Assembly: GCF_018139565.1 (NCBI RefSeq)
Contig: NZ_JAGSPK010000004.1
Location: 62,001 to 126,000, forward strand
Length of the DNA: 64,000 bases
Origin: Cognatundibacterium rivi
Lineage (GTDB): Bacteria > Pseudomonadota > Gammaproteobacteria > Burkholderiales > Burkholderiaceae_D
Reading direction: 5' to 3'
This document shows, piece after piece, positions 1-8,307 of the stretch. The translations under genes and the position numbers were made by a program. Below the pieces are notes generated by a model. That model made no database searches and had not been told where the DNA came from. It saw nothing but the letters and a program-made list of their open reading frames with translations. The first letter of the stretch is position 1; each line of letters begins with the position of its first letter.

Positions 1-588
1 CATGTGGTGATGGAGGCACTGAAGGCGACCGATCAGAGTCAAGTCAGTGCGTGGCATTATCGTGTGACATCATTCGAAAACGCTAAGCTCAAAAGCGTAG
101 GTGTGTTTGATCCGGCCAAAGAGAAAAAGCAGCAATGGCTGCTGGAGTCGTTTGAAGGACGGGTACCGACGGAAAAAGAAACCAGAAAATTTCTCGACAA
201 AATGGAAAGTGCCGATCAGGAAAAGCTGAGCGAACAGGTTGATGAGAAATCCTTACAGGCGATAGACGCGGGCAATAATCCCAGACGCTGGCGTTTTCAC
301 ATGCGTAAAGACGCTGATTTACGAGGTGTACCTCCTGAAAAAATTGCAGGCATTATCACACTCAGTGAAAAGGGTGATTTGCAAAGAGTGGAATATAGCA
401 ACATTGAAGCCTTTCGCGTCAAGCTCATCCTCAAAATGAACCATATTGTTGCCGTCACTGAATATGAAAAACAGGCAAACGGGGATAATCTGGTGAAGTC
501 AGAAGCGGTAGAAACCGATGTCTCGGTGATGGGAAAAGACATCAGTCTCAAATTACGCACCGATTATCAAATGCTCCGTCATCAATAA
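1..588 (+). CDS. hypothetical protein, probably 5'-truncated by the window edge
   Basis: The frame is open from the first base. The first usable starts are GTG at 4 and ATG at 10, with no room to see a ribosome binding site, so the real start probably lies upstream. About 194 residues are visible. They are charged, with no membrane segment and alternating polar/hydrophobic strands in the C-terminal half (strands around VKLILKMNHIVAVTEYE). I do not recognise a family. The alternating strands would fit a LolA-like or other beta-rich periplasmic fold, but that is only a guess. A weak GC stem at 602-617 follows the stop and could end transcription. Confidence 0.6.
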   Translation, partial: HVVMEALKATDQSQVSAWHYRVTSFENAKLKSVGVFDPAKEKKQQWLLESFEGRVPTEKETRKFLDKMESADQEKLSEQVDEKSLQAIDAGNNPRRWRFHMRKDADLRGVPPEKIAGIITLSEKGDLQRVEYSNIEAFRVKLILKMNHIVAVTEYEKQANGDNLVKSEAVETDVSVMGKDISLKLRTDYQMLRHQ

Positions 589-939
589 GCGACATCAATA
601 AGCGCCATCTCTGGTGCCTTACTTTGTTTTCCTGAAGTTTCTTATGCGTGAGAAACAGCAAAGCACGGACCTTACAACCGGGACAGCCTATTTCGACTTG
701 TCGTTGTGACACCGTTGTTAATATACATCTTACTCAGACGGATTTACGGCAGCACGGTGCAGGGCACAGGTTACTACTTGCCTCTGTGTCTGATTTTACT
801 CAAACCGATTCAACAATTTCTTGCAATAAGAAAATTTCACTAACCCTATACTGAGCAGCAATCCTGCCTGCCATGATCGCGCCCTTGCGACACGGCAGCA
901 GCGGGAGCCAATATTGTTATCAAAAATAGGGAGACTGAC
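589..939. other. 351-bp gap between the left-edge gene and the Cache gene
   Basis: This stretch holds the imperfect stem-loop at 602-617 (one G-T wobble, then a T-rich run), which may end the upstream transcript. The rest should contain the promoter and leader of the Cache gene. A TATACT hexamer lies at 847-852, but I see no well-spaced -35 partner. The last bases carry a good Shine-Dalgarno (AGGGAGA) ahead of the ATG at 940. A 68-codon frame at 648-854 has atypical composition and no visible ribosome binding site, so I do not call it. Confidence 0.5.
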
Positions 940-1404
940 ATGAAAAAAATCGGATCACTGATACTGGCATTTCTGATGACTTTTGCCGTATGCGGCGTGT
1001 CTTCAGCAGCAGAGGATCATGGGACTGCTGAACAGGCAACAGCCATGGTAAAAAAAGCGATTGCCCACTTTAAAGCCAATGGCAAAGATAAGGCGCTGGC
1101 AGATTTTAATGATCCTTCCAACAAACAATTCCATGACCGAGATCTGTATGTCATCGCATTCGATATGGAAGGCACGATGCTCGCATCGGCAAATACCAAA
1201 CTGGTCGGAAAACCGCTGATGGATTTTAAAGATGGCGACGGCAAACTGGTGACCAAAGAAATGCTGCAGGTCGCAAAAACGAAGGGCTCAGGCTGGGTCG
1301 AATATCGCTGGCCTAATCCCATCACTAAATTGCTGGACCAAAAAACGACCTACATAGAAAAAGTCGACAATTACCTGCTTGGTGTCGGCATTTACAAAAA
1401 ATAA
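940..1404 (+). CDS. solitary periplasmic Cache-domain protein
   Basis: This 154-residue protein has a clear signal peptide (about residues 1-23, ending VSSA before AEDH). Most of the mature part (about 28-152) reads as a single Cache domain. It has an N-terminal helix, then strands with the typical text DLYVIAFDMEGTMLAS, a GKPLMDFKD segment, GWVEYRWPNP, and a C-terminal YLLGVGIYKK. Cache domains normally sense small ligands outside chemoreceptors or kinases; here there is no transmembrane anchor or signalling domain, so it is a free periplasmic binding or sensing module. The start is well supported by AGGGAGA seven bases upstream. It is followed by a strong inverted repeat and appears monocistronic. 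The ligand cannot be predicted. Confidence 0.85.
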   Translation: MKKIGSLILAFLMTFAVCGVSSAAEDHGTAEQATAMVKKAIAHFKANGKDKALADFNDPSNKQFHDRDLYVIAFDMEGTMLASANTKLVGKPLMDFKDGDGKLVTKEMLQVAKTKGSGWVEYRWPNPITKLLDQKTTYIEKVDNYLLGVGIYKK

Positions 1405-1411
1405 AAATCGA

Positions 1412-1447
1412 TAGTCCCTTTTCGCCGTCCTGCGATAAAAGGGACTA
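1412..1447 (+). terminator. stem-loop terminator after the Cache gene
   Basis: A perfect 11-bp inverted repeat (TAGTCCCTTTT / AAAAGGGACTA) with a 14-nt loop starts 7 bases after the stop codon. No long T-run follows directly, although the arm itself contains TTTT. It could work in both directions and would separate this gene from the convergent gene whose stop is at 1539. Confidence 0.6.
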
Positions 1448-1538
1448 CCACTCTGCTTACTGTTTTTCTGACGGTTATTAAAACAGTGAGAATCCAGCGG
1501 AACGATGCTCGTTTCTTAGTTACCTGGTGACAGCCGCA

Positions 1539-1922
1539 TCAGTAACGGTAGCAATGTGCTTGCTGACTTTCACTGCGCATAAACGGCACTGTCTGTAGTT
1601 GTGAGGTTTCACGCTGGCATTGCTTTAATACTTCGGTATAAGCCTCGACCGCATTTTCAGCGACACTTTTTTTGTACGCATCTCCAATTGCTTTCGCGAG
1701 AGAAGACTCTTTCATCTTTTTTGCTGAGTTGTAGCGTCGATCATCTTCTCGTACCGCATCGACAATCAAGACATTTCTTAACTGACCCACCCGCGTGAGT
1801 AGCGGCGTCCTCGCCGTCAAGCTTTCACTATCGTTTAACTGCGCCTGCATTGTTTCAACATCTGCCGCTAACGCCGCTGCTGTCAGGCAGAAACTGAGAA
1901 TCAGGCTAAGAAGTAACTTCAT
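1539..1922 (-). CDS. small secreted hypothetical protein
   Basis: I chose the ATG at 1922 because it opens a clean signal peptide (MKLLLSLILSFCLTAAALAA, cleaved before DVET) and has AGGTAG about ten bases upstream. A start at 1973 is possible but would put 17 polar residues ahead of the signal sequence. The mature protein is about 107 residues, mostly helical and charged, with a C-terminal region that includes Cys residues (KQCQRE, AHCYRY). I recognise no family. It is convergent with the Cache gene and divergent from the OsmC-YcaO gene. Confidence 0.6.
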   Translation of the reverse strand: MKLLLSLILSFCLTAAALAADVETMQAQLNDSESLTARTPLLTRVGQLRNVLIVDAVREDDRRYNSAKKMKESSLAKAIGDAYKKSVAENAVEAYTEVLKQCQRETSQLQTVPFMRSESQQAHCYRY

Positions 1923-2165
1923 ATGGTGAGCTACCTGAACACAGGTTTTAAAGAGATCAATTGCGGTACGCATGCCGAAAAAGTTTCCCTATTTTACTCA
2001 TGAAATTTTCAGCACCGGGAAACCTGTATTGATGCAAGGTTTGCCTGAATGGAAAAGAGGCGCAAGCGAATGATGCATACACAGTGCGTATATACCTAAA
2101 AAAACGGATAATGGCGGCTAACTTACTTTTAACGCGCTTTTGCTCGCTTTTTTGGAACACTCTTC

Positions 2166-4370
2166 ATGGAAATTAAAGTCAATTTTCTCGATAAGCTTCG
2201 CCTCGAAGCCAAGTTCGATGATTTCACGGTGATCGCTGATCAGCCTATCCGCTATAAAGGCGATGGCTCAGCGCCCGGGCCTTTCGATTACTTCCTTGCT
2301 TCATCGGCATTGTGCGCGGCGTACTTCGTGAAGTTGTACTGCAACACGCGCAATATTCCGACTGAGAATATCCGTCTGTCGCAAAATAATATCGTTGACC
2401 CGGAAAACCGCTACGCGCAAATTTTCAAAATTCAGGTTGAATTGCCCGCCGATATTTCTGAAAAAGATCGTCAGGGTATTCTGCGTTCGATTGAACGTTG
2501 CACGGTCAAAAAAGTCGTGCAGGAAGGGCCGCAGTTTGTGATCGAAGAAGTCGAAAGTCTCGACGCCGATGCGCAAGCTTTGCTGACCTTAAATCCAGAT
2601 GCAGAGGCTGCGACCTACATCCTCGGTAAAGATCTGCCTTTGGAAAAAACCATCGCGAATATGTCCGGCTTGCTGGCGGGGCTGGGCATCAAAATTGAAA
2701 TCGCATCGTGGCGCAATATCATTCCGAACGTGTGGTCATTACATATTCGCGATGCGCACTCACCGATGTGTTTTACCAATGGCAAAGGCGCGACCAAAGA
2801 AAGCGCCTTGGCGTCGGCGTTGGGCGAGTACATTGAGCGCCTGAGTAATAATCATTTTTACGCTGGTTCGTTCTGGGGCGAAGATATTGCGAACGCCGAG
2901 TTTGTGCATTATCCGAATGAGAAATGGTTCAAACCGGGTAAAAAAGACGCGCTGCCAAAAGAGATTCTGGATGCCTACAGCCTGGCAATTTATAACCCCG
3001 ATAAAGAATTGCGTGGCTCGCATTTGATTGACACCAATTCTGGTAACACAGAACGTGGTATCTGCTCATTACCATTTGTGCGCCAATCCGATGGTGCGAC
3101 TGTTTATTTCCCATCGAACCTGATCGAAAACCTGTTCGCCAGCAATGGCATGAGCGCGGGTAATACGCTGGCCGAAGCGCAGGTGCAATGTTTGTCTGAG
3201 ATTTTTGAACGCGCCGTCAAACGTGAAATCCTCGAAGGCGAAATCGCCTTGCCTGATGTGCAGCAAGACGTGTTGGCAAAGTATCCCGGTATCCTCGCTG
3301 GCATACAAGGCTTGGAAGAACAAGGCTTTCCGGTGTTGGTCAAAGATGCCTCGCTCGGCGGGCAATATCCGGTGATGTGCGTGACCCTGATGAACCCACG
3401 CACCGGCGGCGTGTTTGCTTCGTTTGGTGCGCATCCGAGCTTTGAAGTCGCGCTGGAACGCAGCCTGACAGAATTGCTGCAGGGCCGTAGCTTTGAAGGC
3501 CTGAATGATTTACCGCAACCCACCTTCGTCAGTCAGGCTGTGACTGAACCAAATAATTTTGTGGAACACTTTATCGATTCCAGCGGCGTTGTGTCATGGC
3601 GTTTTTTCAGTGCCAAAGCCGACTACGAATTTGTGGAATGGGATTTCTCAGGCCGAGGTGAAAACTCGAATGCCGATGAAGCTGCCACCTTGTTCGGCAT
3701 CCTCGCCGATTTGGGTAAAGAATCCTACATGGCGGTGTATGACCAGCTAGGCGCGACTGCTTGCCGCATCCTGGTGCCGGGTTATTCAGAAGTCTATCCA
3801 GTCGAAGATCTGATCTGGGATAACACCAACAAAGCCTTATTGTTCCGCAGCGATATTTTGAATTTACATCAACTTGATGACGATGCACTGGAAGACTTGC
3901 TCGATCGTTTAGAGAATAACGAACTCGACGATTACAGCGACATCGCCACCCTGATCGGTATTGAGTTTGATGAAAATACAGTGTGGGGACAACTCACCGT
4001 GCTGGAATTAAAACTGCTGATCCATCTCGCCTTAGAACAACTCGAAGACGCGCAGGATTTGACGCAAGCCTTCCTGCAATACAACGACAACAGCGTCGAA
4101 CGCGGTCTGTTTTATCAGGCGCTGAACGTGGTGCTCGAAGTTACACTGGATGATGAATTAGAGCTGGCTGATTACGAAAACAACTTCCGCCGCATGTTTG
4201 GCAACGAGCGCATGGATGCAGCAATCGGATCGGTCAATGGCAGCGTGCGTTTTTACGGCTTAACACCGACGAGCATGAAACTGGAAGGCTTGGACAGACA
4301 CCAGCGACTGATCGATAGCTACAAAAAATTACACGTGGCGCGGAGTAAGTTTTCGGGTGCAGGTCACTGA
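2166..4370 (+). CDS. OsmC-domain/YcaO-domain fusion protein
   Basis: This 734-residue protein joins two domains. Residues 1-130 are OsmC-like, with the two family cysteines (SALCAAYF near 50 and ERCTVKK near 116) that in OsmC/Ohr proteins form a peroxide-reactive pair. Residues from about 145 onward are a YcaO domain of the E. coli YcaO type (SALGEYIERLSNNHFYAG, NGMSAGNTLAEAQVQ, LSEIFERAVK), followed by a helical C-terminal region like the tail of E. coli YcaO. YcaO enzymes activate amide backbones with ATP, and E. coli YcaO supports RimO-dependent methylthiolation of ribosomal protein S12. The fusion is known from other proteobacteria. No precursor peptide, cyclodehydratase partner or rimO lies next to it, so a ribosomal or redox role is likelier than RiPP synthesis. 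Confidence 0.9.
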   Translation: MEIKVNFLDKLRLEAKFDDFTVIADQPIRYKGDGSAPGPFDYFLASSALCAAYFVKLYCNTRNIPTENIRLSQNNIVDPENRYAQIFKIQVELPADISEKDRQGILRSIERCTVKKVVQEGPQFVIEEVESLDADAQALLTLNPDAEAATYILGKDLPLEKTIANMSGLLAGLGIKIEIASWRNIIPNVWSLHIRDAHSPMCFTNGKGATKESALASALGEYIERLSNNHFYAGSFWGEDIANAEFVHYPNEKWFKPGKKDALPKEILDAYSLAIYNPDKELRGSHLIDTNSGNTERGICSLPFVRQSDGATVYFPSNLIENLFASNGMSAGNTLAEAQVQCLSEIFERAVKREILEGEIALPDVQQDVLAKYPGILAGIQGLEEQGFPVLVKDASLGGQYPVMCVTLMNPRTGGVFASFGAHPSFEVALERSLTELLQGRSFEGLNDLPQPTFVSQAVTEPNNFVEHFIDSSGVVSWRFFSAKADYEFVEWDFSGRGENSNADEAATLFGILADLGKESYMAVYDQLGATACRILVPGYSEVYPVEDLIWDNTNKALLFRSDILNLHQLDDDALEDLLDRLENNELDDYSDIATLIGIEFDENTVWGQLTVLELKLLIHLALEQLEDAQDLTQAFLQYNDNSVERGLFYQALNVVLEVTLDDELELADYENNFRRMFGNERMDAAIGSVNGSVRFYGLTPTSMKLEGLDRHQRLIDSYKKLHVARSKFSGAGH

Positions 4371-4386
4371 TTTTTTTGGGAAGCTG

Positions 4387-4420
4387 CTTAATGCCTGCAC
4401 ATTAAGTGTCAGGCATTAAG
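4387..4420 (+). terminator. stem-loop after the OsmC-YcaO gene
   Basis: A perfect 11-bp inverted repeat (CTTAATGCCTG / CAGGCATTAAG) with a 12-nt loop begins 17 bases after the stop codon. It lacks a U-tract. It may be a weak terminator or a 3'-end stabilising hairpin between two convergent genes. Confidence 0.45.
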
Positions 4421-4583
4421 TGCCTTACAATCTCGAAATTTTAAAATCCGTAAGAAACTTTGGGACAAAGATTTATATCCGTGTGGGCACAAATAGGTAC
4501 TGGACATGGGGAATAGTCTAGTTTGAAAATGTGTTAGGTCGAGACTTGATCCTTTTTCCTTTTGTTTGTGTTTTTTTGGGAAA

Positions 4584-5957
4584 TTAAGGGACTACAATTT
4601 TGGTGCCACCACCTAACTCCACTTGCTCATTATCCACTAGCGTTTCAGAGCCTACTATTACGGTGCATTTAATTGATGGGTCTTCATAATAAATCTCATC
4701 TCCTGATTTATTTTTTGTAAGATCTATTGTTTGATCATAGGGAGTTATGACATCTGCTTCGTAGGACATGTCTTTAGGCGCTTTTCCACCGTTGTTCTTG
4801 AACTGATTGTGCACCTCGTTTTCAATTGTTTTATGGCGGCCGTTTAATCTAGGTGTCCCTGGTACCAAATTTCCATCCAGTGCATCTGCGGAACCACCCC
4901 AGTTTGCATTTACCACATGTAGACCTGTTGCATTGTTACTGTTACTTTGGTTTTTGAGCAGCCCCTTCCAACCATGGTTATGCACAGTATGCGAACCTAT
5001 CGACTTTGGATCCATAATTTCACCCTTCTTCCAAGTGACTTTCGAACTAATGCTTTCGGTCCATTTTTCAGTACTTTTTGGGAGATTTACAGTTATTTCT
5101 GCCGGATTAGGGTTATAACTATATTTTTGTATTAGCACATTGCTCTCCCCCTTCGCTAGGTTAAGAGCTTTCTTCTGTACATTTATGTCTATTGAAGAAC
5201 TATTTTTAGGCTCTTTTTGCTGGATGGGTTGCGATGGCGACGGGTTCAGTTCTAACATTCCAACATCCCCTTCCTTCCTCATCTGCACAGCCCCCAACCC
5301 CAAGGCTTTCGCTCCCATCAGATCCGCCTCGGACTCTAACCCCGCATCATCATTTACCGGAACCCCAGCCTTCATCTGCATCGTCGGTTTTACGCGCCCC
5401 TGCGCCTGCTGCACGACGTGCCAGGCTTCGTGTGGCAAATGGCGCTCTTGTCCCGGAGCGACATGAATCTCGCTGCCTTGCGCGTAGGCGTGGGCATTCA
5501 ATTGGGCGGGTTGTGCGGAGTTGTAGTGCACCTTGACATGATCCATGCTCATGCCGGACAGCGATTCAATACCGGATTTAAGTTGATCGGGCAGGCCGGT
5601 GTTATTTGGTTTAGGCGCTTCGGCTGCATCTGCTACGTCACGCTGGGCTGTTTCGGTTGCCGATTTAGCTTGGAGCGGTTCCTCTTCTTCCACCCGTTGC
5701 AAAGCAGGCGCATTCATCATCGCGCTCATGGCTTTGAGCTGAGTGGCGCGTGCACTGGTTTGTGCCATTTGCTGAAAAACTTTGAGTTGGGCACTTTGTG
5801 GGCTGTTGTTGGCCGCTTCTTGTAGCTGGCGTTGCGCAGTGGCTTGCGGGCGCAGGTCAGCAAATTCACTTTGAACGGCACTTGCTTTACTTTGCTGGCG
5901 TTGCGCAGGTTGTGCTGCCTCGGTTTTCGCTTGCTGCATAGTTGCGGATGAACTCAT
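4584..5957 (-). CDS. DUF4157 (eCIS-core) protein with C-terminal nuclease-like toxin domain
   Basis: This is a 457-residue modular protein. Residues 1-90 are a Gln/Ala-rich leader containing the [13 protein letters not shown]...ANNSPQS pattern seen in extracellular contractile injection system (eCIS)-associated proteins. Residues 119-200 are DUF4157 ([30 protein letters not shown], then HEAWHVVQQ at 176-184), where HEAWH matches a zinc-protease HExxH. After a linker, residues 305-457 form a variable domain with [20 protein letters not shown] and [21 protein letters not shown]. That pattern resembles the GHLLN...GG...NLFPIT...H...ENxV text of nuclease-like C-termini on other DUF4157 proteins, so a DNA/RNA-degrading or similar effector role is inferred. 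GAGG lies about six bases before the ATG. No immunity gene or eCIS structural gene is adjacent. Confidence 0.8.
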   Translation of the reverse strand: MSSSATMQQAKTEAAQPAQRQQSKASAVQSEFADLRPQATAQRQLQEAANNSPQSAQLKVFQQMAQTSARATQLKAMSAMMNAPALQRVEEEEPLQAKSATETAQRDVADAAEAPKPNNTGLPDQLKSGIESLSGMSMDHVKVHYNSAQPAQLNAHAYAQGSEIHVAPGQERHLPHEAWHVVQQAQGRVKPTMQMKAGVPVNDDAGLESEADLMGAKALGLGAVQMRKEGDVGMLELNPSPSQPIQQKEPKNSSSIDINVQKKALNLAKGESNVLIQKYSYNPNPAEITVNLPKSTEKWTESISSKVTWKKGEIMDPKSIGSHTVHNHGWKGLLKNQSNSNNATGLHVVNANWGGSADALDGNLVPGTPRLNGRHKTIENEVHNQFKNNGGKAPKDMSYEADVITPYDQTIDLTKNKSGDEIYYEDPSIKCTVIVGSETLVDNEQVELGGGTKIVVP

Positions 5958-6066
5958 GACTTGCCTCGCGTAAGGGTAATGCCATCAGACGAAGAACCTA
6001 TTCTAATGGCAAAACTGTTGGATTTTTCCTGATTCAGTGAAAATTTAATAACGTCAGAAAATGGAA
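5958..6066 (-). promoter_or_regulatory. upstream segment shared with the neighbouring paralog
   Basis: The roughly 110 bp before the DUF4157 gene align with the 110 bp before the paralog at 6357-7313. The first 33 bases after the start codon differ at only two or three positions, and similarity fades gradually after that (shared TATTCTA, GGCAAAAC, AATTTAA, TGTCA/CGTCA words). The duplicated unit therefore includes ribosome binding site, leader and probably promoter, suggesting common control of both genes. Confidence 0.55.
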
Positions 6067-6356
6067 AGGATGACCACGATGAGAAAGTTCCGTTTTACCA
6101 ATGAATGAAGAGACCAAGTTAGCCCACAAATCACAACACCCGCAAAAGATATCCTCTCAATAAAGATGAGCCTCGTGGCATGCGAACCTGCCATAGACCT
6201 GATATGTATTGTTTAGTGCGCTACGCGTTAATGATGAAAAAAAGCGACTTAAAATGAAGATGTCAGGAGAAGTGGTGCGTGTGATGTATAACAAAGAGGA
6301 TGCACATTACGCATACTTTATGTTTGCACCTTATTTATCCGCGAATACTCATGCGT
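6067..6356. other. intergenic stretch between the two paralogs
   Basis: No convincing gene. At about 6159-6210 lies an AATAAAGATG...CTCGTGGC...GCCA segment that resembles the hairpin at 11085-11130 and, more weakly, a segment near 7519-7565. It could be a degraded intergenic repeat or the remains of a terminator for the paralog at 6357-7313. An open frame starting at 6209 runs antisense into that paralog and is not supported. Confidence 0.35.
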
Positions 6357-7313
6357 TCAATTCCCAGGTTCTCCATCTGGATGATTTACAAAATCAACAG
6401 GAAATAATGGATTCCACTCTGCACCACCGTAATGAACAAAATCATCATCGCCAATTTCATGTAGTGGACTATTACTAATCAAATGGTCTGCAAAATTATT
6501 TGTTTCTGTTTGTACTGCGGTAATTTGAGTTTGTGCTTCGCCTTTCAATTCGTCGTCCATTTCTCTTCCATTTAAAATTTCTTCTGCTTGTTCAGCATAG
6601 TCGCTAATGTATGTAAATATATCTCGCTGCGACACTTGTGTATTTCCATGAGCCGCATAAGAACCAAAATTCAAATTGGTAAAATCATCTGCAACTGGCG
6701 CGCCAGTCTTTATTGCACCAAGATCTGGAAAGCCATTAGCTAACTCAGACATGACATATGCGTATCTTCCTTCTAAAGTTATGTGACCATTATTTGCCAC
6801 CGTATACTGATCCAAATTGACGTGCGCTCCAACACCCGCCTCGTTAATGTGAGAGCGTTTATTGCCTTCATTCAGTCCATTAAAAAATGCTGGCTGTTCT
6901 TGTATGTTAACCGTAGGTTCAGCACCTGTAGCATTTCTCGAAATATGCACATACGCCTCGGGACTTGTTGAGTCCACAATTTCCATTCCTTTGCGATAGA
7001 CAACATTGCTTGGCAAATTCCGGTTGTATATTGATGTTGTTCGTTCCACCCGTTGCACAGCAGGTGCATTCATCATCGCGCTCATGGCTTTGAGCTGTGT
7101 GGAACGCGCGCTGTTTTGTGCCATCTGTTGAAAGGTGTTGAGCTGATGGCTTTGCGGGCTGTTGTTGGCGGTATCTTGTAGCTGGCGCTGTGCGGTGGCT
7201 TGCGGGCGCAGGTCAGACAATTCACTTTGAACGGCACTTGCTTTACTTTGCTGGCGTTGCGCAGGTTGTGCTGCCTCGGTTTTCGCTTGCTGCATCGTTG
7301 CGGATGAACTCAT
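6357..7313 (-). CDS. paralog of the DUF4157 protein with a different, unrecognised C-terminal domain
   Basis: This is a 318-residue protein. Residues 1-90 match the leader of the neighbouring DUF4157 protein at 80 of 90 positions, and the first 31 are identical. It then departs abruptly at RVE. The DUF4157 domain is absent and residues 91-318 are unrelated to the neighbour. This part begins with a polar segment (NVVYRKGMEIVDSTSPEAYV) and contains an acidic region (EEILNGREMDDELKGEAQ) and an aspartate-rich end (LHEIGDDDFVHYGG). I see no signal peptide, membrane segment or catalytic motif that I can name. By position it is the equivalent of the neighbour's effector domain, so it is most simply a second cargo or toxin module on a common leader. 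The start and ribosome binding site match those of the neighbour. Confidence 0.7.
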   Translation of the reverse strand: MSSSATMQQAKTEAAQPAQRQQSKASAVQSELSDLRPQATAQRQLQDTANNSPQSHQLNTFQQMAQNSARSTQLKAMSAMMNAPAVQRVERTTSIYNRNLPSNVVYRKGMEIVDSTSPEAYVHISRNATGAEPTVNIQEQPAFFNGLNEGNKRSHINEAGVGAHVNLDQYTVANNGHITLEGRYAYVMSELANGFPDLGAIKTGAPVADDFTNLNFGSYAAHGNTQVSQRDIFTYISDYAEQAEEILNGREMDDELKGEAQTQITAVQTETNNFADHLISNSPLHEIGDDDFVHYGGAEWNPLFPVDFVNHPDGEPGN

Positions 7314-7424
7314 GACTCGCCTCGCGTAAGGGAAATGCCATCAGAAGGAGTTTCTATTCTATAGGCAAAACCAATGGACTTATATCCAATTTAGTAAGAA
7401 TTTAACAATGTCAAAAAATAAAAT
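7314..7424 (-). promoter_or_regulatory. duplicated upstream segment of the paralog
   Basis: This is the counterpart of the segment at 5958-6066, near-identical next to the start codon and progressively diverged further out. The conserved part includes the GAGG ribosome binding site and an A/T-rich zone about 40-100 bp upstream of the ATG where a promoter would be expected. Confidence 0.55.
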
Positions 7425-7770
7425 AAGAAACGTGCGCAGAGGAGGGGGAAGCTCATGAATTAAAAGAGGACGACAACTCTAAGATTGAGATATCTACCTA
7501 CATCAAGAGATACCCCGCAAAAAATAAGGCTTGCAGACTAAAAATACGCCACAAACCGCATAGATATTGGGGGCGAGTGCGTAGAAAAAGAAAAATGATC
7601 AGTAAAAATTGACGATGCCCGGCAAAGAGGTATCCGCAGCGCGTCCTGCGAAGGTTGTTTGCTAACCCTCGATGGGAAATGCAAGTGCAGGTTCAATATG
7701 TGCAGGCGGATGGAAGAATAGCGCGTTGGTGAAGATCAGCCTTGATATTTCAAGGCTCAGATAGCGGTAC
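7425..7770. other. non-coding stretch of about 350 bp
   Basis: No gene that I can support on either strand. A small inverted repeat at 7738-7757 (AGCCTTGA / TCAAGGCT) sits just past the stop of the minus-strand membrane protein gene and may help end its transcript. Around 7519-7565 is an A-rich segment with ACGCCACAAACCGCA, similar to one arm of the hairpin at 11095-11127. The composition and lack of coding bias suggest decayed accessory DNA. Confidence 0.4.
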
Positions 7771-8307
7771 TCATTTTCGTCGTCGCATATTGATTACGCG
7801 CGCAATTCTCGGGCGGTTATATCGTTGCAAAATCACAGGGTAGAGATTCAGTAAGATATTTAAACCAAACAGCCACATTGATTTCATCAAACCAAATCGC
7901 ATCGCGACAACAATATTAAAGGCCAGCACGATAAAGAAAATAATGAAATGACCGAGTTCTGATTTCTTAGTCTGATGGTGCAAACCCATCAGAGCCTCGG
8001 CATTTTTTTCGACAGGCGTCGATTTTCTGATGACTTTTTCCCATCCAATTAACACCAGCATTTTTCTGAAAAAATTGATGCCCAGATATTCGTAAATTTT
8101 CCCTCTTCGTTCCCAGGTTTTTTCGTCAAAGTAAGACGATAGAAGCGGGCTTTTCATTATCTCGATAAGAGCGGAAACCCAGATCATCAACAGAAAATTC
8201 AACGCCCACGCAAACTCAAAGCTGTCCATACGAATGAAATAAGCCAGCGCTAAAGTAGAGCCGATTGCCGCAATGCTGATAGATATAAAAATCAAAGAAT
8301 TTTTCAT
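7771..8307 (-). CDS. membrane protein, probably CrtO-like (glycosyl-diaponeurosporenoate acyltransferase family)
   Basis: This 178-residue protein has about four hydrophobic segments (near residues 5-24, 34-50, 119-137 and 142-160). Its C-terminal text, NLYPVILQRYNRPRI, after an ELGH segment at about 116-119, is the pattern I associate with the CrtO acyltransferase family, which in Staphylococcus adds a fatty acyl chain to a carotenoid glycoside. No carotenoid gene is present here, so the substrate is unknown, and many family members outside staphylococci are uncharacterised. It lies upstream of, and on the same strand as, the two DUF4157-type genes but is separated from them by more than 450 bp. 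Confidence 0.6.
   Translation of the reverse strand: MKNSLIFISISIAAIGSTLALAYFIRMDSFEFAWALNFLLMIWVSALIEIMKSPLLSSYFDEKTWERRGKIYEYLGINFFRKMLVLIGWEKVIRKSTPVEKNAEALMGLHHQTKKSELGHFIIFFIVLAFNIVVAMRFGLMKSMWLFGLNILLNLYPVILQRYNRPRIARVINMRRRK

Noticed and set aside
648-854. 68-codon plus-strand frame before the Cache gene
   Set aside because: No ribosome binding site, Cys/His/Thr-rich composition unlike neighbours, and it occupies the expected promoter region.
2166-4370. YcaO protein as evidence of a thiazole/oxazole RiPP cluster
   Set aside because: No precursor peptide, E1-like/ocin-ThiF partner, dehydrogenase or export gene is adjacent; the sequence follows the E. coli YcaO type rather than RiPP cyclodehydratases.
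6209-6478. 89-codon plus-strand frame running into the second DUF4157-type paralog
   Set aside because: Its 3' half is antisense to a well-supported gene, and its His-rich end mirrors that gene's acidic C-terminus.
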